This document shows positions 25,572-34,254 of a DNA stretch of 64,000 nt, piece by piece. Position numbers and translations under genes: made by a program. Source of the DNA: Pelagibius sp. Alg239-R121 (GTDB lineage Bacteria; Pseudomonadota; Alphaproteobacteria; Kiloniellales; Kiloniellaceae). Every line of letters starts with the position of its first letter. Position 1 is the stretch's first letter. The notes below the pieces were generated by a model. The model was not told the DNA's origin, searched no databases, and worked only from the letters and a program-made list of their open reading frames with translations. The stretch is taken from the NCBI RefSeq assembly GCF_947331435.1, contig NZ_CAMZOF010000003.1, forward strand, positions 1 through 64,000, in the 5' to 3' direction.

Positions 25572-28500
25572 ATGCGGTTGTTTTCCTACAAGAACAGGCC
25601 GGTCCATCTGGGACCTTATCCCTTGGAGCGCCTGAAACGGCAGTCGGAAATGCCGGACCTTGCCGATGTCCCGGTTATGCAGCAGCTCGCGTTTCTCGAT
25701 GCCGATAACCCTGAGAGTCTGTCCAACCCCATGGCCCTCTTTATCGGGATGCTCGATGCCATACGGGACGGATCGATTGCAGTGAACCGCTCCGAGATTC
25801 CGAGCGAGCCGGAGGCGCGCAGCGATCATCTCAAGGCGGCCGGTTATTATTTCGATGCGACCCAGGCCGGCATCTGCAAACTCCCCGCGGCGGCGTTCCT
25901 CGCGCAGCCTTTTCGCAATCCGGTTCTGGATCAACTGGTTGCTCAGCTGGAGGGCAGCCAGCCCAAGACCTTAGCCTCCGGCATTGACGTGGTGATGGCC
26001 GACGTGAAGGAATCCGCCAAGGCGGTACCTGCACCGATTGACCATCACAGCTATGCGATTGTCTATCTGGTCGAGCATCCGCGAGATCCCGATCCACAGG
26101 AAGCAGGATCGGACTGGATTACCGGAACCTTGGCACAACGCTCTGCCGTGCGGGCGGCCGAGACAGCCGTGGTTCTCGCGAACTATCTCCGTATTCTGGG
26201 GTTTGAGGCGCGGGCGCATACAGCCAGTTCCTCGGACGTGGATTTGGGCAAGCTCGCCCTTTCGGCCGGCTTAGTGGAAAAGCGGACCGGTGAAGAAGGA
26301 TCGGTCACGTTGGTAAACCCCTACGTCGGGGCACGCTATAGCCTGGCGGCAATCAGTACCACCCTCGAACTGGCCCCCGACGCTCCCTTGGCGCCGCGTG
26401 GTCTTGCCGGCCGCTGGCGTTCCCACGGACCGCGATGGTGGCTTGGCAAAGGGACCTTTAAGAGTGCTTTCAACCGAACGCCCTATGACCACCGACCCTT
26501 TGCCAAGGGGGCCTTGCCCTTCGAAAAGATCAAGCAGCAGGACGAGCCCACCACCTTTATCGATGCCGAACGTATTCCGCGCGTGCCTAAACGCACAGAC
26601 ATGTTTGCGCGCGCCCTCTTTGGCGATATGGGCAAGGTGGTGCAGGAGGGATCGAAGAACGGCTACTACGTTCTGAAAAATCCCATGGGTTATTGCTCCC
26701 GCCGCGCGCTGGGCGCATTGATCCTGTTGCAGGATGGAGAACCCGCCGTTGAGATCGCCGAAAGCGCGAAGGACCCGCAACGCAATGCCGACAACGTCAA
26801 GGCCTCCCTTTACTACCTCGGCGCTGATGCGGTCGGGCTCTCGCCCGCACCGGATTGGGTCTATTACTCGCACGATGCCGCCGGCAACGAATTGGCGCCT
26901 TACCACAAGAATGCCATCTCGATCCTGATCGACCAGGGGCACGAGACCATGGATGCGACCAGCGGCGACGACTGGATCTCCGCGGCGCAATCCATGCGCG
27001 CCTATCTGCGTTCTTCGTTGATCGGCGGGATCGTGGCTGAACAGATCCGGCGGTTGGGATATGGCGCGCGGGTGCACTCGGTGCTGGACGGCGAAGTGTT
27101 GCAGCCGCCACTGCTGCTGCTGTCGGGTCTGGGAGAGGTTAGCCGGATCGGCGAGGTGATTCTCAATCCCTATCTGGGACCCAGATTGAAGTCGGGTGTG
27201 GTCACGACCGACATGCCTTTCACCTATGACAAACCGATCAATTTCGGCATGCAGACCTTTTGCGGGAATTGCAATAAGTGCGCCCGTGAGTGCCCGGCCG
27301 GGGCCATCACTGCCGGCCCCAAGGTCATGTTCAACGGTTACGAAATCTGGAAGTCGGATTCCGAGCGTTGCGCCCGCTACCGTATTACCAACCTGCTGGG
27401 CAGCATGTGCGGCCGCTGTATGAAAACCTGCCCCTGGAACCTGGAGGGGCTTTTCAAGGAGACGCCGTTCCGCTGGCTGGCCATGCATTATCCCAAGGCC
27501 GCCAAATGGCTTGCGAAGCTCGACGATAAGGTCGGGAACGGTCAGATCAACCCGGTGAAGAAATGGTGGTGGGATCTGGAACTGCAGCCCGACGGGCGCT
27601 ACATCCCCGCACAGGAAACCAATGCCCGGGCGCTGAGCCTCGATCTGGACCTCAAACACGAAGATCAAACGCTGGCGGTCTACCCGGCGCATCTCGCGCC
27701 GCCGCCCTATCCCGTGCCTTTTCCAATGGACCGGGAAGCAGGTCTGGAGGCCTTTCAGAACCTGCTCAGCCCTGATGAGCACCAGGCGCGGTTGGCCAGG
27801 GGGGAGACCGATGGATTGGTGCCGCAATTCCAGCTGCCCGAGGGGCCGCCGCCGGTCATCCCGGTCAAGGTGTCGAAAAAGCAGGATATGGCTGAGAACA
27901 TTGCGCGCTACGAATTTAGCGCGTCCGAGGGTTCGGAGTTGCCGAAGTTCGAGGCCGGTGCGCACATCGACGTCGTCGTGGCGCCCGAGTATTTCCGCCA
28001 ATACAGTCTCGCCGGCGATCCTGCGGATCGCTCCAAATATGTGGTTGGCGTGTTGCAGGAGGAGGATGGGCGCGGTGGCTCAAAGCTCATGCACCGGATT
28101 TTCGAGGAAGGGCGAAGGGTCTTCATCTCACCGCCGCGTAACCACTTTCCATTGGCGGAAGAGGCGCAAAGATCCCTTCTCGTCGGCGGCGGGATCGGCG
28201 TGACGCCTTTGATCGCGATGGCACATGAACTGCATGCAAAGGGAGCCGCTTTCGAGTTGATCTACTGTGCGCATCAGCGTGAAACGGCCGGCTTCATCGA
28301 GGATCTCGAAACAGCGCCCTGGAAAGACCGCGTCCGTTTCTGCTTCTCTACCGAGGGCAATCGCGCGGACCTGGACAGTCTGCTGGCCGGATACAACACG
28401 GGTGATCAGCTCTATACCTGTGGCCCCTCAAACTTCATGGATGCGGTTTTTGCGGCGGCGGACGGGAACGACTGGCCCGAGGATGCGCTTCATCGTGAGT

Positions 28501-28802
28501 ACTTTTCGGTTCCTGAAGACGCCGAGTACGAAAATCACGACTTCACAATCCGGCTGGCTAAAGACGGCCGGAGTTTCGCGGTGCCGGCGGAGAAAACCAT
28601 TACGGATGTCCTCGGAGAGGCAGGCATTCATGTCGACGTGAAGTGCTCGGAAGGCATCTGCGGAGTCTGTGCCGCGCGCTATATTTCGGGCGAAGTTGAA
28701 CATCGCGATTTTGTCCTGGGAAAAAAGGAGCGCGCGGAAAAAATGATGACCTGCTGCTCCCGTGCCCGGACGGCTGGAAGCGAAGTCATCTTGGATCTTT
28801 GA
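25572..28802 (+). CDS. Self-sufficient reductive dehalogenase (RdhA-reductase fusion)
   Basis: A 1076-residue cytoplasmic enzyme with a B12-type RdhA module fused to its own reductase, as in BhbA of aerobic bacteria. Residues 1 to about 550 form the cobalamin half and contain two related segments (DWITGTL...FEARAH at 181-216 and DWISAAQ...YGARVH at 467-502). Two [4Fe-4S] clusters follow: Cys564, 567, 570, 574 (CGNCNKCARECP) and Cys600, 613, 616, 620. From about 760 is a phthalate-dioxygenase-reductase-like part: RQYSL flavin motif (809-813), GGGIGVTP nucleotide motif (872-879), CGP (950), and a plant-type [2Fe-2S] domain with Cys1025, 1030, 1033 and 1061 or 1062. No Tat signal and no RdhB partner, so it is catabolic rather than respiratory, fed by NAD(P)H. 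GAAGGG nine bases upstream picks the ATG at 25572 over 25563. Confidence 0.93.
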   Translation: MRLFSYKNRPVHLGPYPLERLKRQSEMPDLADVPVMQQLAFLDADNPESLSNPMALFIGMLDAIRDGSIAVNRSEIPSEPEARSDHLKAAGYYFDATQAGICKLPAAAFLAQPFRNPVLDQLVAQLEGSQPKTLASGIDVVMADVKESAKAVPAPIDHHSYAIVYLVEHPRDPDPQEAGSDWITGTLAQRSAVRAAETAVVLANYLRILGFEARAHTASSSDVDLGKLALSAGLVEKRTGEEGSVTLVNPYVGARYSLAAISTTLELAPDAPLAPRGLAGRWRSHGPRWWLGKGTFKSAFNRTPYDHRPFAKGALPFEKIKQQDEPTTFIDAERIPRVPKRTDMFARALFGDMGKVVQEGSKNGYYVLKNPMGYCSRRALGALILLQDGEPAVEIAESAKDPQRNADNVKASLYYLGADAVGLSPAPDWVYYSHDAAGNELAPYHKNAISILIDQGHETMDATSGDDWISAAQSMRAYLRSSLIGGIVAEQIRRLGYGARVHSVLDGEVLQPPLLLLSGLGEVSRIGEVILNPYLGPRLKSGVVTTDMPFTYDKPINFGMQTFCGNCNKCARECPAGAITAGPKVMFNGYEIWKSDSERCARYRITNLLGSMCGRCMKTCPWNLEGLFKETPFRWLAMHYPKAAKWLAKLDDKVGNGQINPVKKWWWDLELQPDGRYIPAQETNARALSLDLDLKHEDQTLAVYPAHLAPPPYPVPFPMDREAGLEAFQNLLSPDEHQARLARGETDGLVPQFQLPEGPPPVIPVKVSKKQDMAENIARYEFSASEGSELPKFEAGAHIDVVVAPEYFRQYSLAGDPADRSKYVVGVLQEEDGRGGSKLMHRIFEEGRRVFISPPRNHFPLAEEAQRSLLVGGGIGVTPLIAMAHELHAKGAAFELIYCAHQRETAGFIEDLETAPWKDRVRFCFSTEGNRADLDSLLAGYNTGDQLYTCGPSNFMDAVFAAADGNDWPEDALHREYFSVPEDAEYENHDFTIRLAKDGRSFAVPAEKTITDVLGEAGIHVDVKCSEGICGVCAARYISGEVEHRDFVLGKKERAEKMMTCCSRARTAGSEVILDL

Positions 28803-29195
28803 TGAGTTAAGTGCCCGCGTTTCAGGCCCTCCGATTGACTCCCGTAAGTTGGGTGCCGGTGCATTCGCTCTATCGAAAATACAACTATAAATAAACTCTG
28901 CTCTCAATTATAGATTTTTACTTACTTAATTCCCGAAAAAGAAAAAATCAATCTAAGATATCAAGTAATTCTCCGTTAAGTTGTGATTGATATTTCTTAA
29001 AAGTTATTGATAAAAAACAAGATAATGAAACATTTCCGACAAAACTGGATGCTGAGCGCCAGCGACTTTAACACTCTGTTAACCTTCTCAATGATAGTTA
29101 ATTAATCGCGTAAAACAACTAGAGAGGAGCATCTAACGCTCACCTCACCAAAAAAAGTACGCGCTTAATAAAACCATAGATAAGGAGTATGCATT
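28803..29195. other. AT-rich intergenic stretch
   Basis: The middle of this gap (about 28870-29130) is strikingly AT-rich compared with the flanking genes, with no coding frame. It holds the promoter region and a clear ribosome site (AAGGAG, 29182-29187) of the PEP-CTERM gene. The base composition suggests foreign origin or a curved promoter region. I cannot pick a convincing -35/-10 pair. Confidence 0.5.
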
Positions 29196-29849
29196 GTGAG
29201 GAAAATCTACTCGCTTGTGTTCGGCGGGGTGTTTGCCATGGCTACGATTGGCTTGCTCTCCCACGCGGCACAGGCTGCGGTAATCTTGAATACCTCCAAC
29301 GGCCAACTGATTGGTGCTCAAAACGTCGATGTTCAGGGAACGCTCTACGATGTGTCTTTTGTGGATGGTACCTGCATCGATATCTATTCGGGTTGCACTG
29401 ACGCTGCATCAAATTTCACCTTCACCGATTTCGACAGCGCGTTCGCGGCTGGTACAGCGCTTCTTGAACAAGTCTTTCTTGATACAGTCGAGGGCCTTTT
29501 CGGTTCCAGGACGGAACTAACACAGGGTTGCGAGAGTTTGGTCACATGCTTTTCAGTGATTCCTTACAGCCTCAGGCGTTCTGCCTTTGACGCAGTGGTC
29601 GCAGAAAATCTGAGTTCGGATGGTACAGAGCGTGTGTTCGTTTCGAACGCATCGCCAGCCTTTGACCTTACAATACTCGACAACAATACTTTTGCTGTTT
29701 TCTCGCTGGCTTCAGGTTCTCCAGCAGAGATTGACGAGCCATCAACGCTGCTCTTGTTCGGCGTTGCAATGCTCGCTCTGGGAACAGTTTGCCGTCGAAA
29801 ACAGCGTGCTGCTGAGCTTCGGCATCAAAACACGCAGGAAGCCTGCTAA
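29196..29849 (+). CDS. PEP-CTERM-sorted exported protein
   Basis: A 217-residue secreted protein starting at GTG (AAGGAG eight bases upstream). It has a signal peptide (SLVFGGVFAMATIGLLSHAA, cleavage after AQA) and near the end a PEP-CTERM tripartite tail: EPST, hydrophobic LLLFGVAMLALGTV, then CRRKQR. Exosortase removes such tails and the protein ends up at the surface or in the extracellular matrix. Five Cys in the mature part could form disulfides. Unusually, about 15 residues follow the basic cluster, whereas family members normally end within a few; the stop codon lies on the edge of a repeated palindrome. No exosortase or polysaccharide genes are nearby, and its function is unknown. Confidence 0.85.
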   Translation: MRKIYSLVFGGVFAMATIGLLSHAAQAAVILNTSNGQLIGAQNVDVQGTLYDVSFVDGTCIDIYSGCTDAASNFTFTDFDSAFAAGTALLEQVFLDTVEGLFGSRTELTQGCESLVTCFSVIPYSLRRSAFDAVVAENLSSDGTERVFVSNASPAFDLTILDNNTFAVFSLASGSPAEIDEPSTLLLFGVAMLALGTVCRRKQRAAELRHQNTQEAC

Positions 29850-29870
29850 TACCAACGCTCCTTGGTATAA
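29847..29870. repeat. Palindromic copy of the 16-bp repeat core
   Basis: ATACCAA-CGCTCC-TTGGTAT (29849-29868) is a palindrome flanked by TA on the left and AA on the right. It contains the exact 16-bp core of the 283-bp element ends. It begins on the last base of the PEP-CTERM gene's TAA and lies in the gap before the convergent EamA gene. It may be a collapsed element whose two ends are now almost adjacent, or a hairpin at a transcript end. Confidence 0.78.
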
Positions 29871-29916
29871 GGCGATTTGAACAGACGATCCTGGGCGCTT
29901 TCGTTGACGCGGGCGC

Positions 29917-30873
29917 TCAGGACCGGGCTTTACGGGTTGCCAGATAGATTCCGGGCAGCACCATGGCGGCGCCGATCAGGTGATAGAATTCAAGCGTCTC
30001 GTCGAGCAGGAAAAAGGCCAGAACCCCGTTATAGAGCGGGATCAGATACATCAGCAGAGACGTCGGTCCTGCGCCCAGGGTCCGCTGTATCTTAGCGTAG
30101 GAGAGATACGCTCCGCAGGACGGCACCAGCGCGAGGAACAGAATGGTGGCGAGAGTGGAGAGATTCCACGTCGTGAGATCGCCCGCCGCCATTTCCCCAA
30201 GGTAAAAGGGAATCATGATAATCAAGCCGCCCGCCGTTATCGCGGCGAACCGGGCAATCATCGGAAGACCGCTGTCCCGGTGCCTTAAGAGCAGCGAATA
30301 AACTGCCCAGGCCGTTGCGGCAGTCGCAATCCAGAGATCACCCACAACGAATCGCAGCTCAAGCAGGATATTCGGGTCGCCTTTACAGACAATTGCCAAG
30401 ACGCCGATCAGGCAGACGACCACCCCGAGCGCCTGCAGGCCGGAGAGAGCTTCGCCGTAAAACAACCGCGCAAAGAGGACGATCAGGATTGGAGAGGCCG
30501 CGTAGATCAGGCCTATGTTCGTAGCTGTCGTGCTGTCTGCACCGATATAGACAAAGGCGCCGCAAACGCCCATGCCAAGTCCACCAAGGATTAACAGGTC
30601 CAGCCATTCACGCCGCAATGCCGCGCGATGCCGCCAGAGCACGGCAAAGGTAATCGGCGAAAGCAGAACAAATGTGACTGCCCAGCGCCAGAACGCGAGG
30701 GCGACCGGTGGGATCAGGTCGTGTGTGGCCCGGGCCACCAGCATATTGCTGCAGAAAAATGCCGGCGCAAGCGCCAGCAGGACGAATGCAATTTGCCGTT
30801 CGGTCAATCCTAAAAACCGGGTTGCGGGCTGCACGGCTGCGTCATGCGTCTTGAGGGGCAGGCTTTCTGTCAT
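29917..30873 (-). CDS. EamA/DMT-family transporter
   Basis: A 318-residue inner-membrane protein with ten hydrophobic helices arranged as two EamA repeats, the RhaT/YdcZ drug-metabolite transporter fold. PPVALAFWRWAVTFVLL in the first half and LSYAKIQRTLGAGPTSLLMYL with YNGVLAFFLLDETLEFYHLIG in the second are the diagnostic repeat ends. Such proteins export amino acids, nucleosides or other metabolites. No neighbouring gene hints at the substrate. It is convergent with the PEP-CTERM gene. Confidence 0.92.
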   Translation of the reverse strand: MTESLPLKTHDAAVQPATRFLGLTERQIAFVLLALAPAFFCSNMLVARATHDLIPPVALAFWRWAVTFVLLSPITFAVLWRHRAALRREWLDLLILGGLGMGVCGAFVYIGADSTTATNIGLIYAASPILIVLFARLFYGEALSGLQALGVVVCLIGVLAIVCKGDPNILLELRFVVGDLWIATAATAWAVYSLLLRHRDSGLPMIARFAAITAGGLIIMIPFYLGEMAAGDLTTWNLSTLATILFLALVPSCGAYLSYAKIQRTLGAGPTSLLMYLIPLYNGVLAFFLLDETLEFYHLIGAAMVLPGIYLATRKARS

Positions 30874-30971
30874 CGCTTCGATATATCGGATGCCTCTGCG
30901 AGCGGCAAATTCTACCCCCGATGCTGAAATTGCATGGCTTGAGGTTGCTGGCGCGAATCTAGTGTGGTGGA

Positions 30972-31805
30972 CTAGGGCCTGTTCAGCGACTCTGGGTTAC
31001 GATCCAGCTCAAGAGCGAGATAGAAATCGGCCGGAATGCCGGCGGCACTGCGGGCCGGCTCGTTGAAAGGCGGCTTCAGAGCACCGCGAAAATGGCGCTG
31101 GACCAGTTCGCGCCACGCCTTCTGAGGCACTCGCTGCTGACGCTTGCACAAATAGTCGAACCAATGCTTGCCGCAGGCTACGTGGCCGATTTCTTCGTCA
31201 TAGATGATCTGCAGGATTGCAGCACTTTGTGCGTCGCCGACGGCGCTCAGTTTCGCGATCATGCCTGGCGTGACGTCCAGGCCTCGCGCTTCCAAGACCA
31301 TGGGCACGATCGCGAGCCGCGCCAAAAGATCGTGTGCCGTCTCTTCGGCCGCCTGCCAGAGTCCGTCATGGGCTGGCAGGTCCCCGTAGGCTGCTTCCAG
31401 CTCCGACAGGCGCTGTGCCAGTAGATCGAAATGTTTGGCTTCCTCGTCACCGACCTTAACCCAGCCATCATAAAAGGCTTTGGGCAGGTCCTCGCCGGTA
31501 AAACGCGCAATGATGTCCCAGGCCAGGTCGATTGCGTTCAGTTCGATGTGTGCCAAGGCGTGCAGAAGGGCAACCCTGCCTTTGGTGCCCTGATTGATCT
31601 TACGTTTCGGCACATCGCGGGGCGCCATCAGGGGTGGTCTTTCCGGCCGCTGGGGCCTGGATGGAGGGAGTGCGTTTCCGATACCGCTGAGCTCGCCGCT
31701 GCGCCAGAGCGCCGCCGTAGCGCGGGATAATCTCACCTTTTCTATCGGATCGGCCGCCGAGAGAACGGCGACCGCTGCCGCACTCAGGCTGGTTGGTTCG
31801 GTCAT
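30972..31805 (-). CDS. DUF455 ferritin-like protein
   Basis: A 277-residue helical protein of the DUF455 (ferritin-like) family, with the di-iron ligand series seen as Glu in HIELNAIDLAWD, GDEEAKHFDLL, and EEIGHVACGKHWF (E-x-x-H). A carboxylate-bridged di-iron site is therefore likely, but the reaction is not known; the family is distantly related to tRNA hydroxylase MiaE. The ATG at 31805 is taken; a TTG nine bases earlier is also in frame. It is followed 15 bases upstream on the same strand by bcp, suggesting a small oxidative-stress unit. Confidence 0.88.
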   Translation of the reverse strand: MTEPTSLSAAAVAVLSAADPIEKVRLSRATAALWRSGELSGIGNALPPSRPQRPERPPLMAPRDVPKRKINQGTKGRVALLHALAHIELNAIDLAWDIIARFTGEDLPKAFYDGWVKVGDEEAKHFDLLAQRLSELEAAYGDLPAHDGLWQAAEETAHDLLARLAIVPMVLEARGLDVTPGMIAKLSAVGDAQSAAILQIIYDEEIGHVACGKHWFDYLCKRQQRVPQKAWRELVQRHFRGALKPPFNEPARSAAGIPADFYLALELDRNPESLNRP

Positions 31806-31820
31806 GAAACCCAACCGACC

Positions 31821-32282
31821 CTATAGGGCCTGGGTTGCGGCGAGAACTTCGTCGACGTGGCCCTTGACCTTTACTTTCCGCCAGATATTCCGAATGACGC
31901 CCTTTTCATCGATCAGGAAGGTCGCGCGTTCGATCCCCATATATTTTCTGCCGTACATGGATTTTTCCACCCAGGTGCCGTAGGCCTCGCAAACGCTGCC
32001 GTCCTCGTCGGACCCTAGTGCAAAGTTGAGTTCGTGCTTGGCCTTGAACTTATCGTGTTTGGCGACGGTATCCTTGGAAACGCCGACGATCTCGGCATCG
32101 ACGCTGGTAAAGTCCGGCAAGGAATCGCGAAAACCGCAGGCCTCCGTTGTACAGCCGGGCGTGTCGTCCTTCGGGTAGAAGTACAGCACAATCTTTTTGC
32201 CTTTCAGGCCCTTGAGGCTGACATCTCCGGCACCGTCCGTGCTCATCTTGAATTCCGGCGCCTTTTGTCCGACCTCGACCAT
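31821..32282 (-). CDS. bcp: Thioredoxin-dependent peroxiredoxin Bcp
   Basis: A 153-residue atypical 2-Cys peroxiredoxin (PrxQ/Bcp). The peroxidatic Cys is in YPKDDTPGCTTEACGFRD, and the second Cys five residues later is the resolving one, as in E. coli Bcp. It reduces hydrogen peroxide and organic hydroperoxides with thioredoxin in the cytoplasm. GGGAG lies before the ATG. It probably shares a transcript with the DUF455 gene downstream. Confidence 0.96.
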   Translation of the reverse strand: MVEVGQKAPEFKMSTDGAGDVSLKGLKGKKIVLYFYPKDDTPGCTTEACGFRDSLPDFTSVDAEIVGVSKDTVAKHDKFKAKHELNFALGSDEDGSVCEAYGTWVEKSMYGRKYMGIERATFLIDEKGVIRNIWRKVKVKGHVDEVLAATQAL

Positions 32283-32538
32283 CGCATTTCTCCCTGTTTT
32301 TCTGCTGGATGTTTAGGAAGCTACAAAAATTGTTTGCGAATGCGCTCGGGTCAATAGCCAGTTTCACAAATAGCTGCCTGGATTGAGAGATTAAGACGGC
32401 TTTGAGGGATAGGGACGCAAGGCTTGTCATTTTCATCGTTCAAGGAGAAACTTGCACGAGCTGCTGAATGTCAATTTTGGCAAACGATTTTTTTCAGCCC
32501 GATTTTTTTACGAAGTTATATTCGCTATTGGAAAGTAC

Positions 32539-33198
32539 ATGTTCGAAAAAGCGATTGCTCAACCTCTTTTCCCGACGCACATCTGGATTCACTGTCTGAA
32601 AGACCAAGAGGCGAAGCGGATCAATAAGTCTGCGGTGGGGTCCCTTTCACGTATGATGGGCTGCGCCTCGGCGGAACCAAGGGGCGGTAGCCGCCAATCG
32701 TCCCAGAATCTGCATTGTTTTCCCGAGTTTGCCGAGCTTGTAGGGATTTTTAATCACGCGTCCCGTGCCGTTCTCGATACCATGCGCGTGAAGTACGAAG
32801 CTTTCGAAATCACCGGCTGCTGGGCCAATATCGCAGGATCCGGCGCGTCACACGCCATGCATACCCACGCCAATAACTTCCTGAGTGGCGTTTATTACGT
32901 TCAGACACCACCCGGCACCGGCGCCATCTGCTTTCAGGATCCACGCGATCAGCGCGATATCATTCAGCCCAGGTTCGAAGAGACCAACCAGTTCAACATC
33001 GTGGTTCAGCAGGTGGCGGTCGAAGCGGGCACCCTGATCATCTTTCCGTCCTGGCTCAAACACTCCGTGCCGACGAACACGGGTCAGGATGAGCGAATCA
33101 GCATTAGCTTCAACGTAATGTTTTCCGATTACGCCAAAACGATCAGCCCGCCGCGCTGGAGCGGAATTCCGCTGCAGAGCGGATCATCCTCAACCTAG
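32539..33198 (+). CDS. TIGR02466-type 2OG-Fe(II) oxygenase, copy 1
   Basis: A 219-residue putative 2-oxoglutarate/iron oxygenase. MFEKAIAQPLFPTHIWIH at the start, HTHANNFLSGVYYVQTP with the proximal iron-binding His, and LIIFPSWLKHSVPTN with the distal His are shared almost word for word with the copy at 34255; Arg in DERISISFNVMFSDY would bind 2-oxoglutarate. I set the start by alignment with that copy; the frame extends upstream to 32452 but that stretch has no counterpart. Its stop codon overlaps the stop of the convergent methyltransferase gene (shared CTAG). Family members lack a known substrate. Confidence 0.82.
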   Translation: MFEKAIAQPLFPTHIWIHCLKDQEAKRINKSAVGSLSRMMGCASAEPRGGSRQSSQNLHCFPEFAELVGIFNHASRAVLDTMRVKYEAFEITGCWANIAGSGASHAMHTHANNFLSGVYYVQTPPGTGAICFQDPRDQRDIIQPRFEETNQFNIVVQQVAVEAGTLIIFPSWLKHSVPTNTGQDERISISFNVMFSDYAKTISPPRWSGIPLQSGSSST

Positions 33199-34028
33199 AC
33201 CCATTTCATCAGAGCGTTGGGATGAGGCACGTAGTCGTTCGCTTCGATCTTGATCCAGGCCGTACTGTTCTGCGCGCGCTTTACCTTTTCGACGAGGTGG
33301 ACAAGCGTAAAGCGGCGCTGGGACACCAGATCGGTCAGCTTTTGACGCATTTCCGGTGATTTCCCGACCAGGAACCGGCGCGGCACTTTGCTGTGGTTTA
33401 ACTGGGTGATCAGGTTTTCCAGAAACAGATAGCTGGTGAGGCTGGTCGATGCCGAATCGATGAAGATCGAGGCAAACTCCGACATATGCGGAAGCAGGAA
33501 ATAAAGGGCATCCAGAATGTCGCTGGGCTTGCGGTTGATGTCCAGAAACACCAGATCGATCGGCTGCTCCAGGAACGGATATCGCGCTGCCGTGAAACCC
33601 TCTTCGCTCTCCATATCGACACGGTCGTGCAGAAAGGTCATGTGGCGTTCAAGGGCAAGAATCGATGTCAGGCGGTTGACGAAGGTGGGATAATCCAAAT
33701 CCGGGTCGTCGATCACACGGAAGCTTTCCGACGACATCAACGGGGCGATCGAGTGCCGGAACTGGTTTCTGTCGAGCCACTGGCTGCCGTCATCGATGGT
33801 CCAGACGTGGCCCTTGCCGACTTCCTTGACCGCCTGGGCCATCCAGAAAGCGGTCACGCCTAAGCCGGTACCGAGCTCGACCACGTTCAGTGGCTGCTCG
33901 CGTCGGATCAGGGAATAGAACAGCATTGAGATGTCTTCGCTGCCATAGACGAAGCCAATGCGGTTGCGCAGCTCGAGCAGTTGGACGAGGGACGGAATAT
34001 CGCAGCTGCTGCTGTGTTCTTCTTGCAT
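33195..34028 (-). CDS. Class I methyltransferase between paired oxygenases
   Basis: A 277-residue SAM-dependent methyltransferase-like protein: LNVVELGTGLGVTAFWMAQ is motif I, GHVWTIDDGSQWLD the following acidic strand, and QPIDLVFLDINRKPSDILDA motif IV with Asp. It resembles cephalosporin hydroxylase/rhamnosyl O-methyltransferase-like proteins (Methyltransf_24 kind) rather than UbiE. An ATG at 34028 is used; a TTG at 34079 is also possible and neither has a good ribosome site. It is sandwiched between two paralogous 2OG oxygenases on the other strand, so a joint role in tailoring one compound is possible. Confidence 0.78.
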   Translation of the reverse strand: MQEEHSSSCDIPSLVQLLELRNRIGFVYGSEDISMLFYSLIRREQPLNVVELGTGLGVTAFWMAQAVKEVGKGHVWTIDDGSQWLDRNQFRHSIAPLMSSESFRVIDDPDLDYPTFVNRLTSILALERHMTFLHDRVDMESEEGFTAARYPFLEQPIDLVFLDINRKPSDILDALYFLLPHMSEFASIFIDSASTSLTSYLFLENLITQLNHSKVPRRFLVGKSPEMRQKLTDLVSQRRFTLVHLVEKVKRAQNSTAWIKIEANDYVPHPNALMKWV

Positions 34029-34254
34029 AATGCGCGGGTCTTCTCGAAGAGTGAATCCTATCGGCTGCAGCCTTTTCAATCGCGCCGCCGATCAGGGCGG
34101 ACCGTGCCAGATCACTTCTGCGATGGCAACCGGATGCAGCAGATGACAAGGCGCGGGGCTTTGATCTAGGTTGGCCCCGGCAGAGTTTCGTCGTTTCGTC
34201 CGGCAAACTGATCTGTCCGATGTTGTAACCCTTTTCGAAAAAGACAGCGCCTCC

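Noticed and set aside
26271-28001. 576-codon open frame opposite the reductive dehalogenase
   Set aside because: Antisense to a gene with complete Fe-S and flavin motifs; composition is typical of a shadow frame.
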